Of a stretch of 64,000 nucleotides of DNA, positions 57,414 through 64,000 are shown piece after piece. The position numbers and the translations under genes were made by a program. The stretch spans positions 6,984,460-7,048,459 of the forward strand of contig NC_087083.1 in the NCBI RefSeq assembly GCF_026151205.1, written 5' to 3'. Numbering within the stretch: position 1 is the stretch's first letter; the number at the start of each line of letters is the position of its first letter. The notes under the pieces are model-generated. The model saw only the letters and a program-made list of their open reading frames with translations. It was not told where the DNA came from and made no database searches. This DNA comes from Bolinopsis microptera (Eukaryota; Ctenophora; Tentaculata; Lobata; Bolinopsidae).

Positions 57414-58256
57414 ATGGATTTTTCCGTCGAACATCTGACAATTTGAAAAGGAGTTATCGTTAGCGATGAATGAATTTTGAAGATGTCAAAAGGACAAAGC
57501 GTTACAGAACTGAACCTTCGATATGATGGCCTAAATAAAGATCCACTTGGCTACTGCTAGTTGAGAAATCTTTCAAGGCTGATGACTAGTAACTTTGAAC
57601 ATGTGAAAGTGCGGCCCAGTACGATAGACAAACTTAAATCAGATCACTAACTATCATAAAGAACCAGAATCCAAACAAGCATCCAGGGCAAACTCGACTC
57701 TTCTAAAACAACTGTTCATACCGAGATGAAAACTCCAGGAGCGCGAGCGCATCGTGAAGAAGAACTGCAAGATATCTAACAATACTCCGACGATCAACAG
57801 TATAAAGACACTGTAAAACCGTAGTTGAAAATGACAACAGTAGTTAGAATTTCATTATCTACGATGTACCGGATAATTACTCCCTGAACCACACTTAGTG
57901 GCAGAAAGAGGTGTATTGTAATAAGAATTTGGGAATCATCAGGATAGAGAACCTAAAGTTTGTGCAGCACATTCGATAGGGACTAAAAACAACTTCAGGC
58001 AGTGGTAAAACCGAGACCGAACAAAAGTGACATTGGCTGAGCGGAATCAGTAAAATGGTTCTTGCTCGAGCAAGAATTTTAAAGAAATCGAAAGTACACG
58101 AACTAACACATGTACATCACACCTGACGAGACAAGGAGGAGAAGAGCAGCTCATCAGAAACTTTATGTCAAAGTAGAGGAAATGATCACTGCTCAGCCCA
58201 ACAAGTATCATTATATTAGAGACGCAAGATTTCAGTGTAGATAAGATTAAGGTTAA
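57414..58256 (+). pseudogene. LINE ORF1-like RNA-binding protein (reference copy, unit 17)
   Basis: The proteins of this kind bind retrotransposon RNA as chaperone/RNP components. Comparing the copies gives a frame of about 281 codons from an ATG preceded by TTTTGTAAA to a TAA after DKIKV. Seen in it: an N-terminal helical part with heptad-like KLKSDQLNYQKDQIK near residues 73-88; an AWSASDIVKKNCK segment near 108-120; an RRM-like start NFIIYDVPE at 147-155; RPIKVTL at 200-206; and a C-terminal domain with PDRSKEERAAHQ at 237-248 and YIRDGKIFSVD at 267-277. These are the hallmarks of ORF1 proteins of CR1/L2-like non-LTR elements. A TAG at 57845-57847 sits in frame just before NFIIYDVPE and recurs in most copies. 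Individual copies also carry frame-breaking indels, so none is coding as given. The family call is from recognition, not a search. Confidence 0.8.
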
Positions 58257-58694
58257 CATCCAGTGTTTTTTATATCTATATAATTTACTTTGATTAAATG
58301 TAGTATGGGAACCTTATTTATACTGATGCTGTATGTGTTAATTTCGGACCGATAACGAAAAATTTTAATTTAGAGTTATAAAACTCAACCGTGATTGTAA
58401 ACAGGATGTAAAACTGTGGAGCACACATCGCTGATAGCCAATCGCGGAGCAGGTCTCATCAAGGCTAGGATCCTGTATAAGACGGGTAAAACAAAACAAT
58501 CTTCCTCCATCCCGACCTAAAACCAAAAAATAGAAAGATCACAAGACCCGCGATACAAAAAAATGTAAAACTAGGACATGAACACAAACCTACTCACCAA
58601 AAACACAATTCACCTGAACACAAACACAAATCGTACACCAAACCCCAGATACCCAAAAGTCTGGTCCCAAACAACCATCCAAAGAACAAACAAA
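58257..58694. other. AT-rich spacer between ORF1 and the MITE (unit 17 copy)
   Basis: About 450 bp follow the ORF1 stop in every unit (for example 1158-1605 in unit 1). The spacer is AT-rich and has no conserved frame on either strand. It includes a conserved stretch with CGCTGAATAGCAATCGCG and a pyrimidine-rich run. It could be ORF1 3' sequence or a remnant of another element; I do not recognise it. In this last unit the part from about 58475 is unusually poor in T. Confidence 0.6.
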
Positions 58695-59060
58695 CAGGGA
58701 CCAACGAAAAACGTCTGACAACAAAGGCAAACAAACTCGTAGATCCAAACAGAACGACAAAAAAATTGTCGCAAAGATGGGAAAAATCGCGAACCCTTCA
58801 CAATGCCTACGATTTCCTTTTGGACCATCCCAACAATCACTACTTACTGAGATCACTACGCAAATCCGACTTCCATACAAGATTACAATCAGGGAGCCAC
58901 GCACCCCAATGCCTAAGCATTCCTCACATCGAATCCTTCACCGAACTCTACATTCTACAACCCCAAATATACAAAGACATCGACTTACTCAATGTTCTAC
59001 CCACTCCAGCAACCAGAGTCGGTTATCATCATCCTCTATAAGTTGATTCCATGTACTTAG

Positions 59061-59287
59061 GGGGATTAAACCCCAACTTGGTGCTGCGATAAAACTCACG
59101 CTAAACCCCACATCAGGATTTAATTCTAATCCGCAAGTTGAAACTGGGGATTAGCCTTAGGTGTGATTAATCCTCAGCTCAGGTTTTAAGTTGTAATTCT
59201 GACATCCATACATGGTCAGGGACCATCCTATATCCATATATGGTCAGGGACAAAAGGATTTCCCAAAAAAGGAATAATCGGCCTTGT
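59061..59287. other. Unique flank right of the array
   Basis: This sequence has no coding frame. It holds four GGATTA/TAATCC motifs (59063, 59127, 59148, 59168). It also has a 20-bp sequence repeated with one mismatch (59204-59223 and 59232-59251, starting ATCCATA). The second copy runs into CAGGGACAAAAGGAT (59245-59259), which matches the end of the array's hAT-type MITE and may be a terminal fragment. Confidence 0.5.
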
Positions 59288-59290
59288 TTA

Positions 59291-59691
59291 GGGGTCGTTC
59301 ACATATTACGTAATCAATATTTTAGCAATTTTTACCCCCTCCCCCCTTCCGTAATCAACCGTAATCAAGACCCAACCCCCCCCCCCCCCCCCTCCTGACA
59401 GCAATATTACGTAATCATGGCCTGACCCCCCCCCCCCCACCTTGACTTTTTTTCCTAGAAAACACTTTTCTCTAGTTTCATGCTACCCTGATCATGCTAT
59501 CATGATGAGCCGAAATCATTGTTATAATATCCGGCCAAGCACCTTCTAAACTACTTACTATTATCTAGCCGGATATTCGATCAATTTCTAAATTTTATCA
59601 CTATCAGAGTGAAATTTGAATTAAAATATCGTCAAATTGTTATTATTCTATAGGTTAAAAAAGAAAATTTTGATTACGTAATCAACGACCG

Positions 59692-59724
<33 letters not shown>

Positions 59725-59792
59725 TAATCAACCGTAAGCATTTGGAAACCCCCCTCTCCCCTTGGCTGATTACGTAATATGTGAACGACCCC
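59291..59792. mobile_element. Harbinger-like MITE, 502 bp
   Basis: Perfect 26-bp terminal inverted repeats lie at 59291-59316 and 59767-59792, starting GGGGTCGTTCACATATTACG. They are flanked by TTA on both sides (59288-59290 and 59793-59795), a 3-bp target duplication of the TWA type typical of PIF/Harbinger elements. The interior has no ORF. It contains repeated TTACGTAATCA motifs, a perfect 14-bp palindrome TGATTACGTAATCA (59671-59684) and long C tracts, the largest of 30 C at 59694-59723. The identical ends suggest recent insertion. The superfamily call rests on TSD length and terminus only. Confidence 0.8.
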
Positions 59793-59795
59793 TTA

Positions 59796-60018
59796 TGAGT
59801 TATGAGTCAGTTCATAATTGATTGTTGATACTTCTCCGGACACTCATGTCTGTGAGTGTGAGCTGCTTCTTTTGTTGTGGCACCGCGACATGCCAAACTA
59901 GGCAAAATCGCGGCGTAAATCTAGAAATAAATCGCGGCGAAAGATAATGTATTTGCAGAGCAAAGTTAGATGTCATATATTCGTTAACTAGCTCGTTAGT
60001 CTAGTTAGATTAGCTAAC
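59796..60018. other. Intergenic sequence without recognisable gene
   Basis: I see no frame or structural RNA here. Two AATCGCGGCG motifs (59919-59945 area) resemble the CGCG-rich interior of the hAT-type elements nearby, which could mean a decayed relative. A TTAACTAGCTCGTTAGTCTAG stretch near 59985 is locally repetitive. Confidence 0.4.
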
Positions 60019-60019
60019 T

Positions 60020-60614
60020 AAACTTGATTTAGGTTGGTTCAGAGCACTGGAATCAATGCTAATGATACTCGACGAGAACAAACTTGAACATAAACTTTAC
60101 AACCCATTGTTATGTCAGGAAAGGGCACATAACCGATTTATCAATCTATGGGAAACAGAAAGACAAAGCAATAAGAAGCTTACGTTCTATAATAAAGTTA
60201 AAGGTGCTTTCGAGCAGGAGCCGTACCTCACGCTACCGTCGAGAACTGGAAGCAACTTAGTGGCTAGGATCCGAATGAGCGGACATAAGCTGCCTAAACG
60301 TAGAAACTGGAAGATATGGGAGCAGAACTGGAAGTCAACATCACAGAATTTGTGAATTCTGCAGCGAAAAGTCCATGATGGAGCTCTTTGTTAATCTTCC
60401 TTGTGTTGATCCGATAATAGAAGATGAAGAACACTTCCTTAGAACATGTCCCAGGTACCATTCCAGTAGGACTAACATGAAGGAGCCCACAAAGTCATTA
60501 CTATTTCATGACATGAAGAGCCTCTTTCTACCGGAGCACATAGTGGAATTCACCAAGTTCGTCGCTCAGCTGTGCAGAACACGATTCCCTATAAAGAAGA
60601 AACACGAACATTAG
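60020..60614 (+). pseudogene. LINE ORF2 C-terminal domain, frameshifted
   Basis: A frame open from about 60020 encodes the region downstream of reverse transcriptase in LINE proteins: WFRALESM, FEQEPYLTLPSR, then LVARIRMSGHKL. It continues in the next frame with VETGRYGS, CEFC and EDEEHFLRTCPRYH, ending at TAG 60612-60614. The CX2C followed by HX4C is the zinc-knuckle-like signature of this C-terminal domain, and the ETGR motif normally follows the SGHKL-type segment. One frame change near 60291 separates the two parts, so the copy is dead unless the base is a sequencing error. The RT itself is absent, so this is a 5'-truncated insertion, the usual fate of LINE copies. Its strand is opposite to the array's RT remnant, and I cannot say whether it is the same family. 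Confidence 0.75.
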
Positions 60615-60821
60615 TGTCTCAGTACGGGATATCACATTTCCTCCACAGCCCCTTCATTTTCACTTTTTCTTTACACTCATCAAACACCTTAATGGTAACG
60701 GATTTTCTATTTGGATTTCGGACTTTGACCTTTAGCTATGCTGATCTGACATTATCTCACTGTAATATAGATCTATTTTTTGTAAACCTTGTAAACCTTG
60801 TAAACCTGTAAACCTATAAAT
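60615..60821 (+). repeat. LINE 3' UTR with TGTAAACCT-repeat tail
   Basis: About 165 bp after the LINE stop codon lead into TGTAAACCT repeated three times (60781-60807), then GTAAACCT and ATAAAT. CR1/L2-type elements end in short tandem repeats in place of poly(A), so this marks the 3' end of the insertion. Between stop and tail I see no gene. Confidence 0.65.
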
Positions 60822-60922
60822 ATTGAGCAGAGAATGCATTAAGATCAGCCCTTCCAGAAAGTTCCTCCCAGCTCGCCAGACTTCCTGTTTAGTATTTACA
60901 ATGAGATAACTATATAAGTATA

Positions 60923-61154
60923 GATGTCAGTGCAATACCTCTATAGTTATCTACTTTGGTCAAATTCCCTTTTTTTAGAACAGGCACGATGTTTAAGTGC
61001 GTCCATTGGTCAGGGACATCACCATTAACTAACCTCACCAGAACGGAACAAATAAACCATGTTTACAATGAGATAACATCACGTGATCGGATCACGTGTT
61101 TTTATAACAAAGCTAGAGATTAATGGGCAAGGAGACTGCTTTTCGTGTGTGTGG
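60923..61154. repeat. 232-bp direct repeat, left copy
   Basis: It is nearly identical to 63284-63516 in the same orientation. The first 100 bp or so (60923 to about 61025) are - strand RT sequence of the array family (the NYRGIALTS region). The rest is not LINE and includes a CACGTG palindrome at 61080-61098. Because both copies share the same LINE/non-LINE junction, they come from one duplicated locus, not two insertions. Confidence 0.8.
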
Positions 61155-61782
61155 GAGGACGAGTAGGTTTAGAAACTTGTCAAGAATGTTTACTGTGAAG
61201 TGCGTGATCAGCAATTCCAGAACATGTAAGACTATTGTCCCTGGATCCTTGAGTCTCTCCCCATCGGCAACAATTAACACAACACTCAGCAGCTCAATGT
61301 GCAATAATAAATAAAATAATAAACCCTATAAAGGAACCAGGATGTATCACATTCTTTCCAGATTCATAGGTAGCGATCATAGCAGTCTGCAGGCCCCACG
61401 TGATCAAATCTATATTAGTACTACTACTAGACAGGATTAAACTACCTGAACATTACCAGAAAACCAACAAAATATGTTAGGCTCATAATGACCAGGGTAT
61501 ATATAATAGCATTGTCCGTGGAGAAAATTGGTTTCCAGGAATCCACTTTCACAAGCATTTCTTAACCCACTCTCACTCGCCTGTTGAGTGCTGAAGTAAC
61601 CTTGTTGGCCAAAGACTTGACCACTAGACATAAAATTGACCACAAGACATACCATGGATTATGAAATTGTGCAGTAGGTGAAATCAGTGTTGTAACTGAT
61701 TGTCACTTGTCAGATACTTGTCAAAAATTTCGTCGGATCTATAGTTATTGATTTGTGTTTTGCTTGTTATTGAACAATGGAC
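61155..61782. other. Intergenic stretch between mobile fragments
   Basis: About 630 bp with no convincing gene on either strand. Short frames at 61123-61314 (+) and 61437-61655 (-) show no recognisable domain, signal peptide or conserved composition. AATAAA-like hexamers cluster near 61306-61324. Confidence 0.5.
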
Positions 61783-61843
61783 CGCTTGTCGCGGCGCCGC
61801 GATTTTTGGCCAAAATAATCGCGATTTTCTTTTGTCCTTGTGT
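61783..61843 (-). mobile_element. hAT-like element end (fragment)
   Basis: On the - strand this reads GGACAAAAGAAAATCGCGAT and continues through ATTTTGGCCAAAAATCGCGG. That matches the left end of the array's MITE almost base for base apart from the terminal CA. The following sequence diverges and no matching second end is visible, so it is a fragment or a different family member. It lies just left of an RT remnant, as in the array, but in inverted orientation and at a different RT position. Confidence 0.55.
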
Positions 61844-61854
61844 CCCTCCGAAGG

Positions 61855-62073
61855 ATGTTGATATATGTGAGGTGTGGTCTTCCCCTTCGACGATGTCCTT
61901 GAAGGGGTTCAACTGAGTTGGCGGCCAGTTCCAGACTTCAGAGGAAATCTTGTGCCTCCGCAACACTATAATATGTTATAAGAGCAAGGTCGTCAGCAAA
62001 ATCTGCATCAGTGACCTTGACAGCCGGATGGCGTCGGCTTCTTCTAGGGTGTAAAGTATATCCAAAGTCCCTA
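61855..62073 (-). pseudogene. LINE reverse transcriptase remnant, 3' piece
   Basis: Same family as the array RT but cleaner. On the - strand it encodes GFTLHPRRS-like sequence, VTDADFADDLALI with the catalytic FADD at 61989-62000, and AEAQDFL. Its 5' side is cut at 62073 by the foldback element; the upstream piece resumes at 63104. About 270 bp of RT, including the IDF and QGD motifs, are missing at the interruption. Confidence 0.8.
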
Positions 62074-63103
62074 AGTAGTAGAGGAAAGCCCTTTATAGAT
62101 AGTATCTTTTTGAATAGTTTTCTCATTCTAATGTTTTTCTAACCTAATCCAAGCTCACAGTAAATATAGAACATTTTTAAAGTTATCTGAAAAACATGGA
62201 GTTGACTCATTATATTCGAATGTAAACTGAATCGGAGCCACATAACTGAACAGAAGCAAGCTCTAAATATGTGCCAGCTATAACAGCTCAGCAGTATCAT
62301 ATACAGTATGGTTTAAAGTACTATCTAAAGATTTGGAGTAGTATCATAAGCTCTTAAAGGTGGGGGTTAACACTACCTTCTTAATTACCACTTTTTCAGG
62401 TTAGGTAGCTAATTACCTTGTTTGTTAACAATATTAATTTAAGAATACTACCATCGAGAAGTTCTAAGGGAGGAGATGCAAGGACCACATGGAAGATTAA
62501 AGTGTGAAAAGGCACCCAATCTGATATCGATACGAATCATTGTTCATGTTAATTGCTATAACATACTTATTGTAGAATCATTTACTTTTATCATAATCAA
62601 ACAGTTCTGCTGTTTACTGCAATTAACGTGAACGATATCTAATTGGTGACCTTTTCACACTTTAATCTTCCATGTGGTCCTTGCATCTCCTCCCTTAGAA
62701 CTTCTCGATGGTAGTATTCTTAAATTACTATTGTTAACAAACAAGGTAATTAGCTACCTGAAAAAGTGGTAATTAGGAAGGTAGCATTAACCCCCACCTT
62801 TAAGAGCTTATGATACTACTCCAAATCTTTAGATAGTACTTTAAACCATACTGTATATGATACTGCTGAGCTGTAGCTGGCATATTTTTAGAGCTTGCTT
62901 CTGTTCAGTTATGTGGCTCCGATTCAGTTTACATTCGAATATAATGAGTCAACTCCGTATTTTTCAGATAACTTTTAAAATGTTCTATATTTACTGAGAG
63001 CTTGGATTAGGTTAGAGAAACATTAGAATGAGAAAACTATTCAAAAAGGGTTGCTGTATAGTTTCTAAAAGATACTATCTATAAAGGGCTTTCCTCTACT
63101 ACT
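62074..63103. mobile_element. Foldback element, 1,030 bp
   Basis: The left arm 62074-62556 and right arm 62619-63103 are inverted copies of each other over about 480 bp with scattered differences. They leave a loop of about 62 bp. The outer ends read AGTAGTAG and CTACTACT. The right arm has a 22-bp insertion near 63048-63069, and the left arm has about 13 bp more near 62530-62545. No ORF of note is present. It sits inside the RT remnant. I could not find a clear target duplication, which fits the LINE deletion at the site. Long terminal inverted repeats with almost no interior are the mark of Foldback-type DNA transposons. An inverted segmental duplication is the alternative. Confidence 0.75.
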
Positions 63104-63393
63104 AGCATTACCGCAGTCAGATCTTTATCCCGGGCTCCCTCGAATACCCTTCTTAGACCAAGAATATGGCTAGTTGTTGACCTACTCTCCCTAAATCCGT
63201 TCTGATTGATCCTTAAGATGTCTTCCATGGCAGGCTTGATCCTGTTCAGTATCATCTTATTGAGAGTCTTACTCACTATAGCTGATGTCAGTGCAATACC
63301 TCTATAGTTATCTACTTTGGTCAAATTCCCTTTTTTTTAGAACAGGCACGATGTTTAAGTGCTTCCATTGGTCAGGGACATCACCATTAACTA
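63104..63393 (-). pseudogene. LINE reverse transcriptase remnant, 5' piece
   Basis: On the - strand this begins at about 63393, where LINE homology stops, and encodes TKVDNYRGIALTS, IVSKTLNKMILNRIKP, INQNGFRESRSTTSH and RRVFEGARDKDLTAVM. These are the fingers motifs of reverse transcriptase. The frame from 63324 to about 63110 is uninterrupted, unlike the array copies, which shows what the family looks like in well-called sequence. It is truncated 5' and broken 3' by the foldback insertion. Confidence 0.85.
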
Positions 63394-63516
63394 ACCTCGC
63401 CAGAATGGAACAAATAAACCATGTTTACAATGAGATAACATCACGTGATCGAATCACGTGTTTTTATAACATAGCTAGAGATTAATGGGTAAGGAGACTG
63501 TTTTTCATGTGTGTGG
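63284..63516. repeat. 232-bp direct repeat, right copy
   Basis: This is the partner of 60923-61154. Here the RT homology continues unbroken to the left, so this is probably the original and the left copy the truncated duplicate. Two CACGTG boxes at 63442-63447 and 63455-63460 lie about 150 bp upstream of the secreted-protein start codon. Confidence 0.8.
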
Positions 63517-63537
63517 AGTGACGGAGCATGACTACGG

Positions 63538-63547
63538 TATTTAAAGG
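63538..63547 (+). promoter_or_regulatory. TATA-like box of the secreted-protein gene
   Basis: TATTTAAAGG lies 56 bp upstream of the ATG at 63603. With a start site about 30 bp downstream this would leave a leader of about 30 bases. It is inferred from position and sequence only. Confidence 0.5.
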
Positions 63548-63602
63548 ACGGTCCTGTGGTCCGTACCTCACGTTTGATCCAGTTCAGCCTTAGTTCAGCA
63601 CA

Positions 63603-64000
63603 ATGGCGAGACTTTTCGTTTTTCTAGTGGCTATCGTAGCCGTCCTTGGACTCGTTGAAGGAGCAAAAGGAGACAAAAAGAGAAGAAGAGCTGCAGCGAA
63701 ATGCGCCAAGAACGTCTTGACGTTTGAGTCGTGTCTAAAAGAGGGATACAAATCAACAGCAGGGTGTATCTCTGGAGATGGGGAACTTAATAAAAAGGAT
63801 ATGAGGAAATGCAGAAGGATCGAGAAACAGTTAAAGAAATGTGACTACTCTTGCGACAAAAAAGTTGAACCAGAGCCAGAGCCGGAACCACAACCAGAAC
63901 CGCATCCAGAACCACAACCAGAACCACAGCCAGAACCACAGCCAGAACCACAACCAGAACCACAACCAGAACCACAACCAGAACCACTCCCAGACAGTAG
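63603..64000 (+). CDS. Secreted six-cysteine protein with PEPQ-repeat tail (incomplete, runs off window)
   Basis: The frame is open from ATG 63603 to the window end, 132 codons with no stop. Residues 1 to about 20 form a classic signal peptide (hydrophobic [14 protein letters not shown], likely cut after VEG). A basic KKRRR segment (25-29) could be a proprotein cleavage site. Cysteines at 34, 44, 55, 70, 80 and 84 (spacing 9-10-14-9-3) suggest three disulfides in a small, lysine-rich domain. From residue 89 a tail of PEP/PEPQ repeats continues almost to the edge. The ATG context CACAATGG is favourable, and no earlier in-frame start is needed. It would act outside the cell, for example as a structural, mucus, matrix or defence peptide; the function is unknown. 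I do not recognise the cysteine pattern as a named family. The gene may continue in the same exon or end at a splice site beyond the window. Confidence 0.8.
   Translation, partial: MARLFVFLVAIVAVLGLVEGAKGDKKRRRAAAKCAKNVLTFESCLKEGYKSTAGCISGDGELNKKDMRKCRRIEKQLKKCDYSCDKKVEPEPEPEPQPEPHPEPQPEPQPEPQPEPQPEPQPEPQPEPLPDS
63867..63994 (+). repeat. In-frame 12-bp minisatellite encoding PEPQ
   Basis: Tandem CCAGAACCACAA-type 12-mers with silent A/G changes and one CAA-to-CAT (Gln to His) variant. It encodes the Pro/Glu/Gln tail of the secreted protein. Such repeats change length readily, so allele length variation is likely. Confidence 0.85.

Larger units (their letters stand above)
1..59060. repeat. 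Macrosatellite-like tandem array of a 3.57-kb composite retroelement unit
   Basis: Landmarks such as the ORF1 start (294, 3893, 7464, 11042 and so on to 57414) recur every 3,539-3,599 bp, mean 3,570 bp, always in the same orientation. There are 16 complete periods, a 293-bp partial unit at the left window edge and a 1.65-kb partial unit at the right. The left limit of the array is outside the window. Each unit joins a + strand LINE ORF1, an AT-rich spacer, a hAT-type MITE and a - strand EN-RT remnant. Copies differ mainly by single-base indels that rarely recur, so I attribute most differences to sequencing error, not divergence. The array would be annotated as a satellite; its function, if any, cannot be read from sequence. 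Confidence 0.95.
57414..59060. repeat. Array unit 17 (truncated at the array's right edge)
   Basis: ORF1-like 57414-58256 (+) is well preserved. The spacer and MITE (about 58475-58830) are still alignable but strongly distorted. The EN-RT remnant begins at about 58831 and stops at 59060, where homology with other units ends abruptly in the RT thumb-coding segment. Confidence 0.85.

Noticed and set aside
57414-58256. Second reading frame in the middle of ORF1 giving an Arg/Glu-rich helix (LERERHREEELQDIY)
   Set aside because: It looks coiled-coil-like but is one base out of frame with both the ORF1 start and the RRM-like part, whereas the main frame gives the expected DIVKKNCK segment in place.
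1-59060. Ribosomal DNA or another RNA gene array
   Set aside because: The unit contains LINE protein motifs on both strands and a MITE; nothing resembles rRNA, 5S, histone genes or tRNA.
61123-61314. Small + strand ORF starting in the left direct repeat
   Set aside because: It has no recognisable domain, and the corresponding frame is not kept in the right repeat copy.
60923-63516. An LTR retrotransposon bounded by the 232-bp direct repeats
   Set aside because: The repeats lack TG/CA ends, primer-binding site and polypurine tract, and they contain a LINE fragment and its junction.
63702-63854. Assignment of the cysteine domain to a known toxin-type domain such as ShKT
   Set aside because: The cysteine spacing, and the ending with only CX3C, do not fit the usual ShKT pattern; naming a family would be a guess.
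63787-63987. - strand frame rich in Val and Leu
   Set aside because: It is the antisense shadow of the PEPQ-coding repeat; its low complexity follows from the repeat.

Overview
The window is eukaryotic nuclear DNA, most likely from an invertebrate animal. The signs are non-LTR retrotransposon (LINE) proteins, hAT-like and Harbinger-like miniature elements, a long foldback element, and at the right edge the start of a secreted, cysteine-rich protein gene with a Pro/Glu/Gln repeat tail. A cnidarian or other marine invertebrate is my best guess from the LINE flavour; that is inference and weak. I see no bacterial operons, rRNA, tRNA or CRISPR.

Region 1 (1-59060) is one head-to-tail tandem array. 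The period averages 3,570 bp (start-to-start distances 3,539-3,599 bp). There are 16 complete units plus a partial unit at each end. Every unit has the same parts in order: a LINE ORF1-like reading frame on the + strand (about 281 codons), an AT-rich spacer of about 450 bp, a roughly 130-bp hAT-type miniature element flanked by a perfect 8-bp target duplication, and a roughly 1.95-kb endonuclease/reverse-transcriptase remnant on the - strand. So ORF1 and ORF2 point at each other. No unit has an open frame across either LINE protein. The indels are scattered and mostly differ from copy to copy, as in raw uncorrected long-read sequence, while the sequence right of 59060 looks clean. The many short ORFs in the array are fragments of these elements, not genes.

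Region 2 (59061-63537) is a graveyard of mobile elements: a 502-bp Harbinger-like element with perfect 26-bp inverted repeats and a TTA target duplication; the frameshifted 3' end of a + strand LINE with a TGTAAACCT-repeat tail; two 232-bp direct repeats 2.36 kb apart; a piece of hAT-like end; and a - strand RT remnant of the same family as the array, split by a 1,030-bp foldback element with arms of about 480 bp.

Region 3 (63538-64000) holds the only convincing host gene: a TATA-like box, a short leader and an ORF open to the window edge. It encodes a signal peptide, a basic segment, a six-cysteine domain and PEPQ repeats. The annotation rests on reading and comparing the copies by eye; no alignment or database search was run.
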